Below are positions 7,711 through 14,059 of a DNA stretch of 17,531 nucleotides, in pieces (the first letter of the stretch is position 1; each line of letters begins with the position of its first letter). The position numbers were made by a program, and so were the translations under genes. Source of the DNA: Chamaesiphon sp041738715 (lineage in GTDB: Bacteria > Cyanobacteriota > Cyanobacteriia > Cyanobacteriales > Chamaesiphonaceae); contig JBGSPI010000004.1 of NCBI GenBank assembly GCA_041738715.1, positions 1-17,531 of the forward strand, read 5' to 3'. The notes under the pieces were generated by a model that was not told the DNA's origin, made no database searches, and was given only the letters and a program-made list of their open reading frames with translations.

Positions 7711-7738
7711 AAAAAGCAGGGGTGAATTCACCCCTGCT
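7711..7738 (-). terminator. Intrinsic terminator of ahcY
   Basis: The 24-bp palindrome AGCAGGGGTGAATTCACCCCTGCT (7715-7738, arms of up to 10 bp around a GAATTC centre) is followed on the minus strand by five U (A-run at 7711-7715). It lies 82 bp after the ahcY stop codon and separates ahcY from trpC. Directionality is clear because there is no T-run on the plus-strand side. Confidence 0.85.
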
Positions 7739-7819
7739 GTACTATTTATTCTGTCCTTGACAGAATTAGATCCAGTGGTTTGAAGAAGATAAAAACTTCA
7801 TCCCCACTAGCAACTAGAT

Positions 7820-9091
7820 TTAAGTGCCGGAAGTCCAGGAGTTAGCATAATCGATCTGATCTTGAGTCAGACTGTCGATTTGGATTCCCATCGCTTGGAG
7901 TTTCAACCGAGCGATTTCTTTGTCAACCGCAACTGGAATCGAGTGAATGCCTGGAGTCAATTGACCTTTGTTTTTGACTAAATATTCACAAGCCATCGCT
8001 TGGTTGGCAAAACTCATGTCCATCACTGCGCTAGGATGACCTTCAGCAGCAGCTAGGTTGACCAAACGACCTTCACCGATGACGATGACGGATTTACCGT
8101 TGTTGAGCTTGTATTCTTCGGTGAAGTTACGGACAACGTTAACGGCAGATGCTTTGCTAGCTAAAGCTTTGAGGTCAATTTCGATATCGAAGTGACCGGA
8201 GTTACAAACGATCGCGCCATCTTTCATCACATCGAAATGTTCGCCGCGAATAACGTGCTTGTTACCAGTAACGGTAATAAAGATATCGCCAACAGTAGCC
8301 GCTTTTTCCATTGTCATCACGCTAAAACCGTCCATAACGGCTTCAATTGCCTTGGTCGGGTCAATCTCAGTGACGACGACATTTGCACCCAGTCCACGGG
8401 CGCGCATGGCGGTACCTTTCCCACACCAGCCATAACCAGCAACAACGATTGTTTTACCAGCTAATAAAATATTGGTGGCACGGATAATCCCGTCGAGGGT
8501 GGATTGTCCAGTCCCGTAACGGTTATCAAAGAAGTGTTTAGTGTCTGCGTCGTTGACGTTGACAGCAGGGAAAGTTAACACACCAGCTTTGAACATTGCT
8601 TGTAAGCGAACGATCCCAGTAGTGGTTTCTTCGGTGGTACCGATTAACTCACCGAGTTGGTGTTGACGCTCTTGTACCATGGTGGCAACTACGTCACAAC
8701 CATCATCAACGATGATGTTGGGGTGGTGATCGAGTGCAGTTTGGACGTGACGTTTGTAGGTAGCCTCATCTTCACCCCGGAAGGCAAATACAGGAATACC
8801 ATAATCAACAACTAAACTAGCTGCAACATCATCTTGAGTGGAAAGTGGATTGCTGGCAATTAGCACCGCATCAGCACCAGCGGCTTTGATCGCGATGGCT
8901 AAGTGAGCAGTCTCAGTAGTAATGTGGCAACAAGCAACGACGCGAATACCTGCAAGGGGCTTTTCTGCTGCAAACCGATCCCGAATCTGACGCAGCACAG
9001 GCATTTCACGACCTGCCCATTCAATCCGCTGTTTGCCTAAAGGCGCGAGCGATAAATCCTTAACTTCATGTTTTAGTGCAGTTGCAACCAT
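7820..9091 (-). CDS. ahcY: S-adenosylhomocysteine hydrolase (adenosylhomocysteinase)
   Basis: Splits S-adenosylhomocysteine reversibly into adenosine and homocysteine, keeping the activated methyl cycle running. The 423-residue protein shows the substrate-binding CCHITTETAHLA segment (His56, Thr58-59), Asp130-Asp131, Glu155 in TEETTTG, the Lys185/Asp189-Asn190 site in VNDADTKHFFDNRYGTGQS and the NAD-binding GYGWCGKG loop (219-226). The short form without the long insertion found in some bacteria is typical of cyanobacteria. The ATG at 9091 fits the family N terminus. A 37-bp imperfect palindrome lies 50-86 nt upstream of the start, and an intrinsic terminator follows the gene. It is likely a single-gene transcription unit. 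Confidence 0.98.
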   Translation of the reverse strand: MVATALKHEVKDLSLAPLGKQRIEWAGREMPVLRQIRDRFAAEKPLAGIRVVACCHITTETAHLAIAIKAAGADAVLIASNPLSTQDDVAASLVVDYGIPVFAFRGEDEATYKRHVQTALDHHPNIIVDDGCDVVATMVQERQHQLGELIGTTEETTTGIVRLQAMFKAGVLTFPAVNVNDADTKHFFDNRYGTGQSTLDGIIRATNILLAGKTIVVAGYGWCGKGTAMRARGLGANVVVTEIDPTKAIEAVMDGFSVMTMEKAATVGDIFITVTGNKHVIRGEHFDVMKDGAIVCNSGHFDIEIDLKALASKASAVNVVRNFTEEYKLNNGKSVIVIGEGRLVNLAAAEGHPSAVMDMSFANQAMACEYLVKNKGQLTPGIHSIPVAVDKEIARLKLQAMGIQIDSLTQDQIDYANSWTSGT

Positions 9092-9140
9092 AGGAAATCC
9101 TTGATAGTATTGGAAACCGAGTCCCTGGGGCTTCGGGGTG

Positions 9141-9177
9141 CTAAAGTATTTAACTTTTACAAAAGTTTAAACTTTAG
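9141..9177 (-). promoter_or_regulatory. AT-rich 37-bp dyad upstream of ahcY
   Basis: The arms CTAAAGTATTTAACTTTT and AAAAGTTTAAACTTTAG are complementary at about 16 positions with one gap, around a 2-nt centre. The right arm contains a perfect 14-bp palindrome AAAGTTTAAACTTT (9162-9175). The position 50-86 nt before the ahcY ATG suits an operator or a 5'-leader hairpin. No SAH-riboswitch consensus is recognisable to me. Confidence 0.45.
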
Positions 9178-9249
9178 ATGCTGTTATTAGGTTACAGGAA
9201 ATATTGAAATTTTTCTCTCCGTACAATTGACGATAAGTGGTGTAATTCC

Positions 9250-9270
9250 CGTACTGAAAGTGTCAGTACG
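9250..9270. promoter_or_regulatory. Small dyad CGTACTG-N7-CAGTACG between ahcY and the coiled-coil gene
   Basis: Perfect 7-bp arms separated by AAAGTGT, in the divergent intergenic region 71 bp before the plus-strand ATG at 9341. It could be a transcription-factor site serving either gene or a leader hairpin; no consensus is recognised. Confidence 0.35.
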
Positions 9271-9340
9271 ATCGCTAGATTGAAATGGTTGGTCGCCAAT
9301 TTGATATTATGGCGGTAGATTTCACCCTCAAATTATTGTT

Positions 9341-9601
9341 ATGTCAGAAGAGCGATTCGATCGATTGGAAGCCCAGATCAGTGGATTTGTCGTCGAAGTG
9401 AGAAGCGAAGTTGCTGAGATTAGAAGCGAGGTTGCTGAGATTAGAAGCGAGGTCGCTGAAATGAAAGAAAATACCCAAAAATGGGATGAGCGATTTGAAA
9501 CTTACCAAAAAGCGAATCAATCGATCGTCAATTTAGCTTTTAGCCTGATCGCGTCAGCAACAGTTGTGACCATTGCCTCGGCACTATTCTTGCGCAGATA
9601 G
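9341..9601 (+). CDS. Small coiled-coil membrane-anchored protein, function unknown
   Basis: The 86-residue protein has an acidic N-terminal coiled coil (about residues 4-55) and one C-terminal transmembrane helix (about 64-82) ending in Leu-Arg-Arg, giving a tail-anchored look. The coil contains three consecutive copies of the heptad R-S-E-V-A-E-I (residues 21-41), encoded by a 21-nt tandem repeat. No Shine-Dalgarno sequence is visible before the ATG at 9341. It is probably transcribed alone, since 133 bp separate it from the next gene. Similar small coiled-coil plus TM proteins are common in cyanobacteria, often in repeat-length variants. I do not recognise a function; oligomerisation at the membrane is an inference from the fold. 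Confidence 0.75.
   Translation: MSEERFDRLEAQISGFVVEVRSEVAEIRSEVAEIRSEVAEMKENTQKWDERFETYQKANQSIVNLAFSLIASATVVTIASALFLRR
9401..9463 (+). repeat. In-frame 21-nt tandem repeat, three units
   Basis: Units 9401-9421, 9422-9442 and 9443-9463. The first two differ at one base; the third diverges at its 3' end. Each encodes one seven-residue coiled-coil heptad. The near-identity of units one and two at the DNA level, including silent positions, suggests recent duplication. Confidence 0.9.
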
Positions 9602-9734
9602 GGCGATTCTCAATTTCTAGCGAACAAATTAACTAAAGCAGCCCCTAAATTTGTTACAGAACATCACTATCCCTTCCATTTGACCATCGCATCTGGTATG
9701 ACTAGCGAGGGGAAGTCGAGCAAAAAGTATAAAT

Positions 9735-10199
9735 ATGGCAAAGTACGATAGCATCTTCAATGCCGAAGAAGATACAGAAACTGAGTTAAATGAAGCTGAA
9801 GGCTTGGCGGCGATCGTCGTAATTGCGGCTCTAGCAGACGATCCGCAGGATTTAGTGGCTCCAGATCTATTTTCGGATATTCTGGCGGATTTTGACTTGT
9901 ATGCAGAATACTCAGATGAAGATATTTTAACAATGGTCGATCGGCTGACGGCGATCGGTGCTGATGATGGACTAGGCGCACTGTTTAATGCAGCCGATGA
10001 AGCAATCCCCGACGATCTAGTCCCAGATGCTTACGCGGCGGCTGTGCTAACAAGAATGGATCCAGAGACGGGGGATCTGTCTGCCAAGTCGCAGGTATTT
10101 CTCAAAGAATTGCAGGCGGTCCTAGATATTGATGATGTAGAAGCTAGTGAAGTGATGGCGGAAATTCAAAAGAGTTTTGAAGATGAACCGATCGGCTAA
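9735..10199 (+). CDS. Acidic TerB-like (tellurite-resistance TerB fold) protein
   Basis: The 154-residue, strongly acidic, all-helical protein has no signal or membrane segment. The order of helices, with LNEAEGLAAIVVIAALADD near the start, FDLYAEYSDEDILTMVDRL in the middle and a DGLGALFNAADEAIPDDLVPDAYAAAVL segment, is that of TerB-like domains annotated in cyanobacteria (about residues 15-150). TerB proteins are thought to bind metal through acidic residues near the membrane; that role here is only inferred from the family. No other ter gene is near. It ends 10 bp before a perfect 17-bp inverted repeat which may terminate it, so it is probably separate from the toxin-antitoxin pair downstream. 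Confidence 0.75.
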   Translation: MAKYDSIFNAEEDTETELNEAEGLAAIVVIAALADDPQDLVAPDLFSDILADFDLYAEYSDEDILTMVDRLTAIGADDGLGALFNAADEAIPDDLVPDAYAAAVLTRMDPETGDLSAKSQVFLKELQAVLDIDDVEASEVMAEIQKSFEDEPIG

Positions 10200-10209
10200 A
10201 CTGCTCATC

Positions 10210-10245
10210 AACAAAATGACTGGACATTTGTCCAGTCATTTTGTT
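10210..10245 (+). terminator. Perfect 17-bp inverted repeat: likely bidirectional terminator and/or toxin-antitoxin operator
   Basis: The arms 10210-10226 and 10229-10245 are exactly complementary around a 2-nt centre. The stem starts with AACAAAA and ends in TTTTGTT, giving A- and U-rich flanks as in bidirectional terminators. It sits 10 bp after the TerB-like stop and 3 bp before the first possible antitoxin ATG (10249). The site would also suit an autoregulatory operator bound by the Xre antitoxin. The symmetry is seen; the role is inferred. Confidence 0.65.
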
Positions 10246-10272
10246 AGGATGAAAATAAATGCTCATCGAACT

Positions 10273-10620
10273 ATGACTCCAATCACCCTGTCAAAACTAG
10301 ATCCAGCAGCGATTAGAGAACAACTATCCCTATCCCAAGAAAAACTTAGTAGCTTACTCAAAGTCAGCACCAAAACTGTTAATCGAGCAGAGAAACAACA
10401 TCTCCCCCTTAAAGATGCTGATGTTCGTGCCAGGTTAGCTAAACTTCAGGAGATCGCCACTCTGGGGCTAATGGTTTACAGCAACGATGGATTAAAGGAA
10501 TTTCTCACCACCCCATTACCAGTATTTAATGGTTATACTGCGATCGATCTGATGTCAATCGGCGAATACGATCGGGTAATTGGAGCTTTAGCAGCAGATT
10601 TTGAAGGCTTGGGCTACTAA
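10273..10620 (+). CDS. Antitoxin of the Xre/MbcA/ParS type (DUF2384)
   Basis: Partner of the RES toxin downstream: it should neutralise the toxin and repress its own operon. With the ATG at 10273 it has 115 residues. An N-terminal helix-turn-helix (LSLSQEKLSSLLKVSTKTV, about 18-36) precedes the C-terminal toxin-binding domain with the typical L-P-V-F-N-G-Y-T-A-I-D-L-M-S-I-G-E-Y-D-R-V pattern (about 83-103). The frame continues upstream through ATG 10249 to 10177, but that part overlaps the TerB-like gene and the inverted repeat and is not family-like; ATG 10249 is the alternative. The stop lies 3 bp before the toxin ATG, so the two genes are translationally linked. Confidence 0.85.
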   Translation: MTPITLSKLDPAAIREQLSLSQEKLSSLLKVSTKTVNRAEKQHLPLKDADVRARLAKLQEIATLGLMVYSNDGLKEFLTTPLPVFNGYTAIDLMSIGEYDRVIGALAADFEGLGY

Positions 10621-10623
10621 AGG

Positions 10624-11214
10624 ATGTCCATCCAGTCTTACATTCAACCTTGGGCGGGAAATGCGGTACGTCACATTCCCAAACTAGCTGTCGGGCAATA
10701 TGATATCTACGACTTTAGTTATGCAGGCAGAAGTGCTGAAAATCGCTGGAACCTACAAGGTGAGCCGACATTATACCTAGCCAAAGAGAAAGCGGATGCA
10801 ATCGCGCTGAGGTTTCCTCAGCGTGCGTTGCACCAAGCAAATGTCGCTTTAGCTGAGTATGCCAGACACTTTAAAATCGATCGTACCCCCCAACTAGCAC
10901 AACAGGCGCAACAGCGGGCAGTGTATCGCTTTGATGTCCGATTAGAACGGGTGGTGAACTTATGTCAGTCGGAAGTGTGGCAAGAACTATCGCTCACCAA
11001 TGCCCCCGATTGCTTCAAAAATCGCGATATCGCTAGAGCCTGTGCTAATTTTATCCGTTACACCACCGCAGCCACCGCCATATTTGTACCATCGATGGCA
11101 TTTTTAGACGATTTAGAACAGTGGTGTTTAGTCTTATTTCTCGAAAAACTTCCCACAGATGTGCGAGAATTTCTGCCTCATGTCATAACAGATGGGACAT
11201 TTAGGGTCGATTGA
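10624..11214 (+). CDS. RES-domain toxin (NAD+-degrading family)
   Basis: RES toxins deplete cellular NAD+. Family marks are Arg16 in RHIPK, the NRWNLQG core (Asn40-Gly46), TLYLA (49-53), and Ser157 in IFVPSMAF near the C terminus. Normally the conserved Glu follows the YLA motif by about nine residues; here that position is Leu62, and the only fitting ALAE motif places the Glu at 78. Removing residues 58-73 restores the usual spacing, so a 16-codon in-frame insertion (10795-10842) is likely. The insert contains a perfect hairpin. The 196-residue length is compatible with the family. AAAGG lies directly before the ATG. Activity is uncertain. It converges with moxR, with 33 bp between and no terminator seen. 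Confidence 0.85.
   Translation: MSIQSYIQPWAGNAVRHIPKLAVGQYDIYDFSYAGRSAENRWNLQGEPTLYLAKEKADAIALRFPQRALHQANVALAEYARHFKIDRTPQLAQQAQQRAVYRFDVRLERVVNLCQSEVWQELSLTNAPDCFKNRDIARACANFIRYTTAATAIFVPSMAFLDDLEQWCLVLFLEKLPTDVREFLPHVITDGTFRVD
10805..10823 (+). repeat. Hairpin CGCTGAGG-TTT-CCTCAGCG inside the RES toxin gene
   Basis: Perfect 8-bp arms with a 3-nt loop, located within the 48-bp segment (10795-10842) that interrupts the usual spacing between the YLA motif and the catalytic Glu motif. It reads through in frame without a stop codon. Confidence 0.7.
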
Positions 11215-11247
11215 TTAAGTAATTTTGATCGCTATTCTGGGCTAATG

Positions 11248-12192
11248 TTAACGCGGAACAGGGACTCGATCGATTAAACCTTCAATCACCTTATCTATCT
11301 GCAAACCATCTAACTGAGCTTCTGGACGCAAAATTAGACGGTGGCGGAGGAGCGGTAAGGCGACTTGCTTAAAATCATCAGGAATCACCATCTCCCGTCG
11401 AGCGAGCCATGCAGCGGATTTACTGGCTTGTAACCAGGCGATCGCCGCACGGGGAGAGGCTCCTAGACTGAGATCTGGATGCTGCCGCGTCTGTTGCACT
11501 AAATTAAGGAGATAATCGATCGAATTTTCGCTGACCGCGATCTGTTGTACCGATCGTCTAGCGCGAATACAATCAGCTACAGTAGCAATTGGTTGCAGTA
11601 TTTGCCCCTCACTCCGTCCACCTGGCTGACTCGTCCGCGCCGTCACCAACATTTCTCGTTCTGCGGCTGCGGGAGGATAGTCGATAATCAATTTAAACAA
11701 AAATCGATCGAGTTGGGCTTCTGGTAAGGGATAAGTACCTTCAAACTCTAGCGAGTTTTGCGTCGCGATTGTCCAAAATAGCTCGGACAAAGGCATACTT
11801 TCCCCATCCAAAGTCACTTGTCCTTCTGCCATTGCTTCGAGTAAAGCCGATTGCGTTTTCGGTGGTGTCCGATTGATCTCATCTGCGAGGAGAATTTGCG
11901 TAAATACTGGCCCTTTTTTGAGGATGAATTCCTGATTTTTTAAATCGAAAATATTCGTCCCCAAAATGTCTGCGGGTAAAATATCTGGGGTAAGTTGAAT
12001 GCGCCGAAACTCCGCCTGAATCAGTTGGGATAGCACCTTCACCATCATTGTTTTCCCTGTCCCTGGCACTCCTTCGAGAATGACATGACCGCCAGTTAAG
12101 AGGGCAATTAATAGCTGATGAGTGGTTTCTTTTTGCCCAAAGACAACTGATTCTAATGCAGCACCCAGTTTTTCAAAGGTAGCGTGAGTCAT
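11248..12192 (-). CDS. MoxR-family AAA+ ATPase
   Basis: AAA+ chaperone-like ATPase thought to help activate or assemble partner complexes, usually with DUF58 or von Willebrand A proteins. The 314-residue protein has Walker A GVPGTGKT (41-48), Walker B LLADEINR (101-108), sensor 1 ATQN (143-146) and the arginine finger in EAQLDRF (Arg163). It is the last gene of the minus-strand run lipoprotein, YaaW-like, DUF4129, DUF4350, MoxR. The 82-bp gap before it is filled by a dispersed repeat, and no Shine-Dalgarno sequence precedes the ATG at 12192. No DUF58 gene lies in the window, although that is the usual neighbour. Confidence 0.93.
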   Translation of the reverse strand: MTHATFEKLGAALESVVFGQKETTHQLLIALLTGGHVILEGVPGTGKTMMVKVLSQLIQAEFRRIQLTPDILPADILGTNIFDLKNQEFILKKGPVFTQILLADEINRTPPKTQSALLEAMAEGQVTLDGESMPLSELFWTIATQNSLEFEGTYPLPEAQLDRFLFKLIIDYPPAAAEREMLVTARTSQPGGRSEGQILQPIATVADCIRARRSVQQIAVSENSIDYLLNLVQQTRQHPDLSLGASPRAAIAWLQASKSAAWLARREMVIPDDFKQVALPLLRHRLILRPEAQLDGLQIDKVIEGLIDRVPVPR

Positions 12193-12198
12193 AGGGTA

Positions 12199-12274
12199 GA
12201 GAGTTGAGAGTTGAGAGTTGAAAGTTGAAAGTTGAAAGTTGAAAGTGGACAGTTAGCAGTCCCCCCGTCCCCCG
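12199..12274. repeat. Compound repeat (seven heptamers plus GGGGGACTGCTAACTGTC module) filling the DUF4350-moxR gap
   Basis: Seven 7-bp units, GAGAGTT three times, GAAAGTT three times and GAAAGTG (12199-12247), are followed by GACAGTTAGCAGTCCCCCC and GTCCCCC. This is the reverse complement of the arrangement at 1580-1757. It begins right at the DUF4350 stop (12275-12277), so it would be transcribed within the operon mRNA as a G-rich stretch followed by TCAACTT heptamers. Confidence 0.9.
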
Positions 12275-13414
12275 CTAGATCTGAGAGTTAATCATTTGCA
12301 CCTTGTTCAGCCAAAGATTTAGTTCAGTGGGAGTCAGCTTTCGATCGCCCGTCGCTAATTGTAAGACAAAGCGGAGATCATCTGCGGGTAATTTTGTTTG
12401 ATTTTCCCAAGCAGCAACGATCATGTTGACTTCAACTAGTCGATCTCCACCTAATCCCAATTTTTGTTGCCAGGATAGTTGATTGGCTTTACCAATATTT
12501 CGGACGACAAATTCGCTACTATTTGCTTGTCGTAACACACCACCTAGAGCTTGAATATAGGCTTCACTATTTTCAATTTCTGGTGGTTTCGGAATGAGAA
12601 CTTTGCCAAACCTTCGATTTTGTTGCCAAATTAGGACAAGTACGATCAGTCCAAGATTGAGACAGACAATGATGAAGGGAGTACCAGTTAGATATTCTAA
12701 GAAATTACCTGTTTTTGCATCACTTATAGCCGATCGATCACGATAACCGTGGATGAATTCATCGACGATAATTTGTTGCCGTTGGTTAGTGGCAATTGCG
12801 GCTAACAATTCATAATTTGGTCGAGAATCTTGATAGGCATTGGCAGCCACATGTGGCGTAGTGGCAACAATAACTTGCCCCTTACCTAAGTTAAATTGGG
12901 TGATGACATTCCCCGTGCGATCTTGCAAAATAGCCGATGCTGGCGGATTTGAGGGCAATCCCAAGCTGAAATTCAAGGATCCAAATCTGCGGGTAGTATC
13001 GATTCTGACCAAGCCTTGTGGACTGTCTAACTTGGCTTTAAATGGGATATCCCAGGCAGGGGCTGCGACACCCAGGATGATGATTGTGTTGCCCTGTTTG
13101 ACCCACTCTTGCTGTTGAGGGGTGACTTTAAGGGGTATTAGTTGGCTATTGACTTGCAGCAGTGTCACGCCTTGTTCTAAGGTTGAATCTGCTGCCAGTT
13201 GAGCAAAGGATTTTTCCCATCGCTGGATTTTGACACCGCGATCGATCATCATTTGATACCAAGCACCATAGCCATTTGGGGCAATACTATAGCTCGATCC
13301 TATCTGCCGAGGATCGCCACTTGTGGCACTGACAATTGTGTATAATACGATCGCAACTATGCCCAAAAATACAAATTGCCAATATTTTTTTAATAACTTT
13401 GTCAAATCCTGCAT
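12275..13414 (-). CDS. DUF4350-domain membrane protein
   Basis: The 379-residue protein has an N-terminal transmembrane helix (about 14-30), an extracytoplasmic or luminal DUF4350-type domain (about 40-225, with NGYGAWYQMM near the start and VDEFIHG near its end), a second helix (about 246-264) and a cytoplasmic tail. DUF4350 proteins usually occur with MoxR, DUF58 and DUF4129 genes and resemble partner subunits of a membrane complex; the biochemical role is unknown. The start ATG at 13414 follows the DUF4129 stop by 7 bp with an AGAAG sequence just before it, so they are co-transcribed. The stop is followed directly by the compound repeat. Confidence 0.85.
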   Translation of the reverse strand: MQDLTKLLKKYWQFVFLGIVAIVLYTIVSATSGDPRQIGSSYSIAPNGYGAWYQMMIDRGVKIQRWEKSFAQLAADSTLEQGVTLLQVNSQLIPLKVTPQQQEWVKQGNTIIILGVAAPAWDIPFKAKLDSPQGLVRIDTTRRFGSLNFSLGLPSNPPASAILQDRTGNVITQFNLGKGQVIVATTPHVAANAYQDSRPNYELLAAIATNQRQQIIVDEFIHGYRDRSAISDAKTGNFLEYLTGTPFIIVCLNLGLIVLVLIWQQNRRFGKVLIPKPPEIENSEAYIQALGGVLRQANSSEFVVRNIGKANQLSWQQKLGLGGDRLVEVNMIVAAWENQTKLPADDLRFVLQLATGDRKLTPTELNLWLNKVQMINSQI

Positions 13415-13421
13415 CTTCTAA

Positions 13422-14024
13422 TTAGGCTTTGGAGATTAGCCCTAATTCTGACTCAATCTGTTGATAAGCTCGCTGGCATTGATCGAAATCTGCGGCGGTC
13501 ATCTGGGCATCACCAAAGTGAAGCTGTTCGTGAGTGGTGATGAGGATGTCGCCCGATCTGATCCGGGGAAAGGTATCTAGTAATTTAAGATATTCGCGAT
13601 CGGTTCGACTTGGTAGATCGGCAATTAACTGAGCATCATTTAATCGCTGAAGTGCGGCTAAATATAACCAGCGAATCGCTTGAGTGTAGTCGCCATTGCG
13701 CTCAAACTGTTGAGATTTTGCCAGTAATTCTGTTAGTGTAAATGTCTGTACGGTGGATCGAGTTGGCTCCACTTTGCCGTATTTATGTTTAGCTATCCAC
13801 TGTTGCCAATAGGGATAAATCACCCGATAACAAAACCAGAGTAATAATCCAGCTAAAATCAACCAACATAATCTGACTAAAAACGTACCAAACCAAGCGG
13901 GAAATGGATCGAACTGCGGCTCCACATCAACAGATCTTAATTTGACCTCAATCCATTCAGACAACTGTTGTTGGAGTTGCTCAATCTGCCAACCCCAACT
14001 TGTTTTCTCAAAAGCAGTAGTCAT
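13422..14024 (-). CDS. DUF4129-domain membrane protein
   Basis: With the ATG at 14024 it has 200 residues. A single transmembrane helix (about 48-70, LVRLCWLILAGLLLWFCY) is followed by a basic linker and a cytoplasmic helical DUF4129 region (about 110-190) with AIRWLYLAALQRL and the RTDREYLKLL motif. DUF4129 usually forms the C-terminal tail of transglutaminase-like membrane proteins or stands next to MoxR/DUF58/DUF4350 genes. The frame is open to 14081, which would overlap the end of the YaaW-like gene by 22 bp; the shorter start is chosen because the N terminus MTTAFEKTSWGWQIEQ looks family-like. A weak Shine-Dalgarno makes this uncertain. Confidence 0.8.
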   Translation of the reverse strand: MTTAFEKTSWGWQIEQLQQQLSEWIEVKLRSVDVEPQFDPFPAWFGTFLVRLCWLILAGLLLWFCYRVIYPYWQQWIAKHKYGKVEPTRSTVQTFTLTELLAKSQQFERNGDYTQAIRWLYLAALQRLNDAQLIADLPSRTDREYLKLLDTFPRIRSGDILITTHEQLHFGDAQMTAADFDQCQRAYQQIESELGLISKA

Positions 14025-14059
14025 GGCAACAATTTCACCATATCCCTCATCCGCAGCCC

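Larger units (their letters stand above)
7484..7819. other. Intergenic region between ahcY and trpC, rich in hairpin repeats
   Basis: 336 bp without a supported gene. It contains copy 2 of the dispersed hairpin repeat (7545-7595), an AGTCCGC/GCGGACT hairpin (7615-7632) and the ahcY terminator (7711-7738). The trpC promoter must lie between about 7484 and 7710, but I see no convincing -35/-10 pair. Confidence 0.6.

Noticed and set aside
9092..9340. SAH or SAM riboswitch upstream of ahcY
   Set aside because: I looked for known conserved cores and saw none; only the AT-rich dyad and a small hairpin are present.
10177..10272. Antitoxin starting inside the TerB-like gene
   Set aside because: That start would place the perfect inverted repeat inside the coding region and add 32 residues not seen in the family.
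12199..12247. Possible CRISPR-like array
   Set aside because: The units are adjacent heptamers without spacers, so this is a tandem repeat and not CRISPR.
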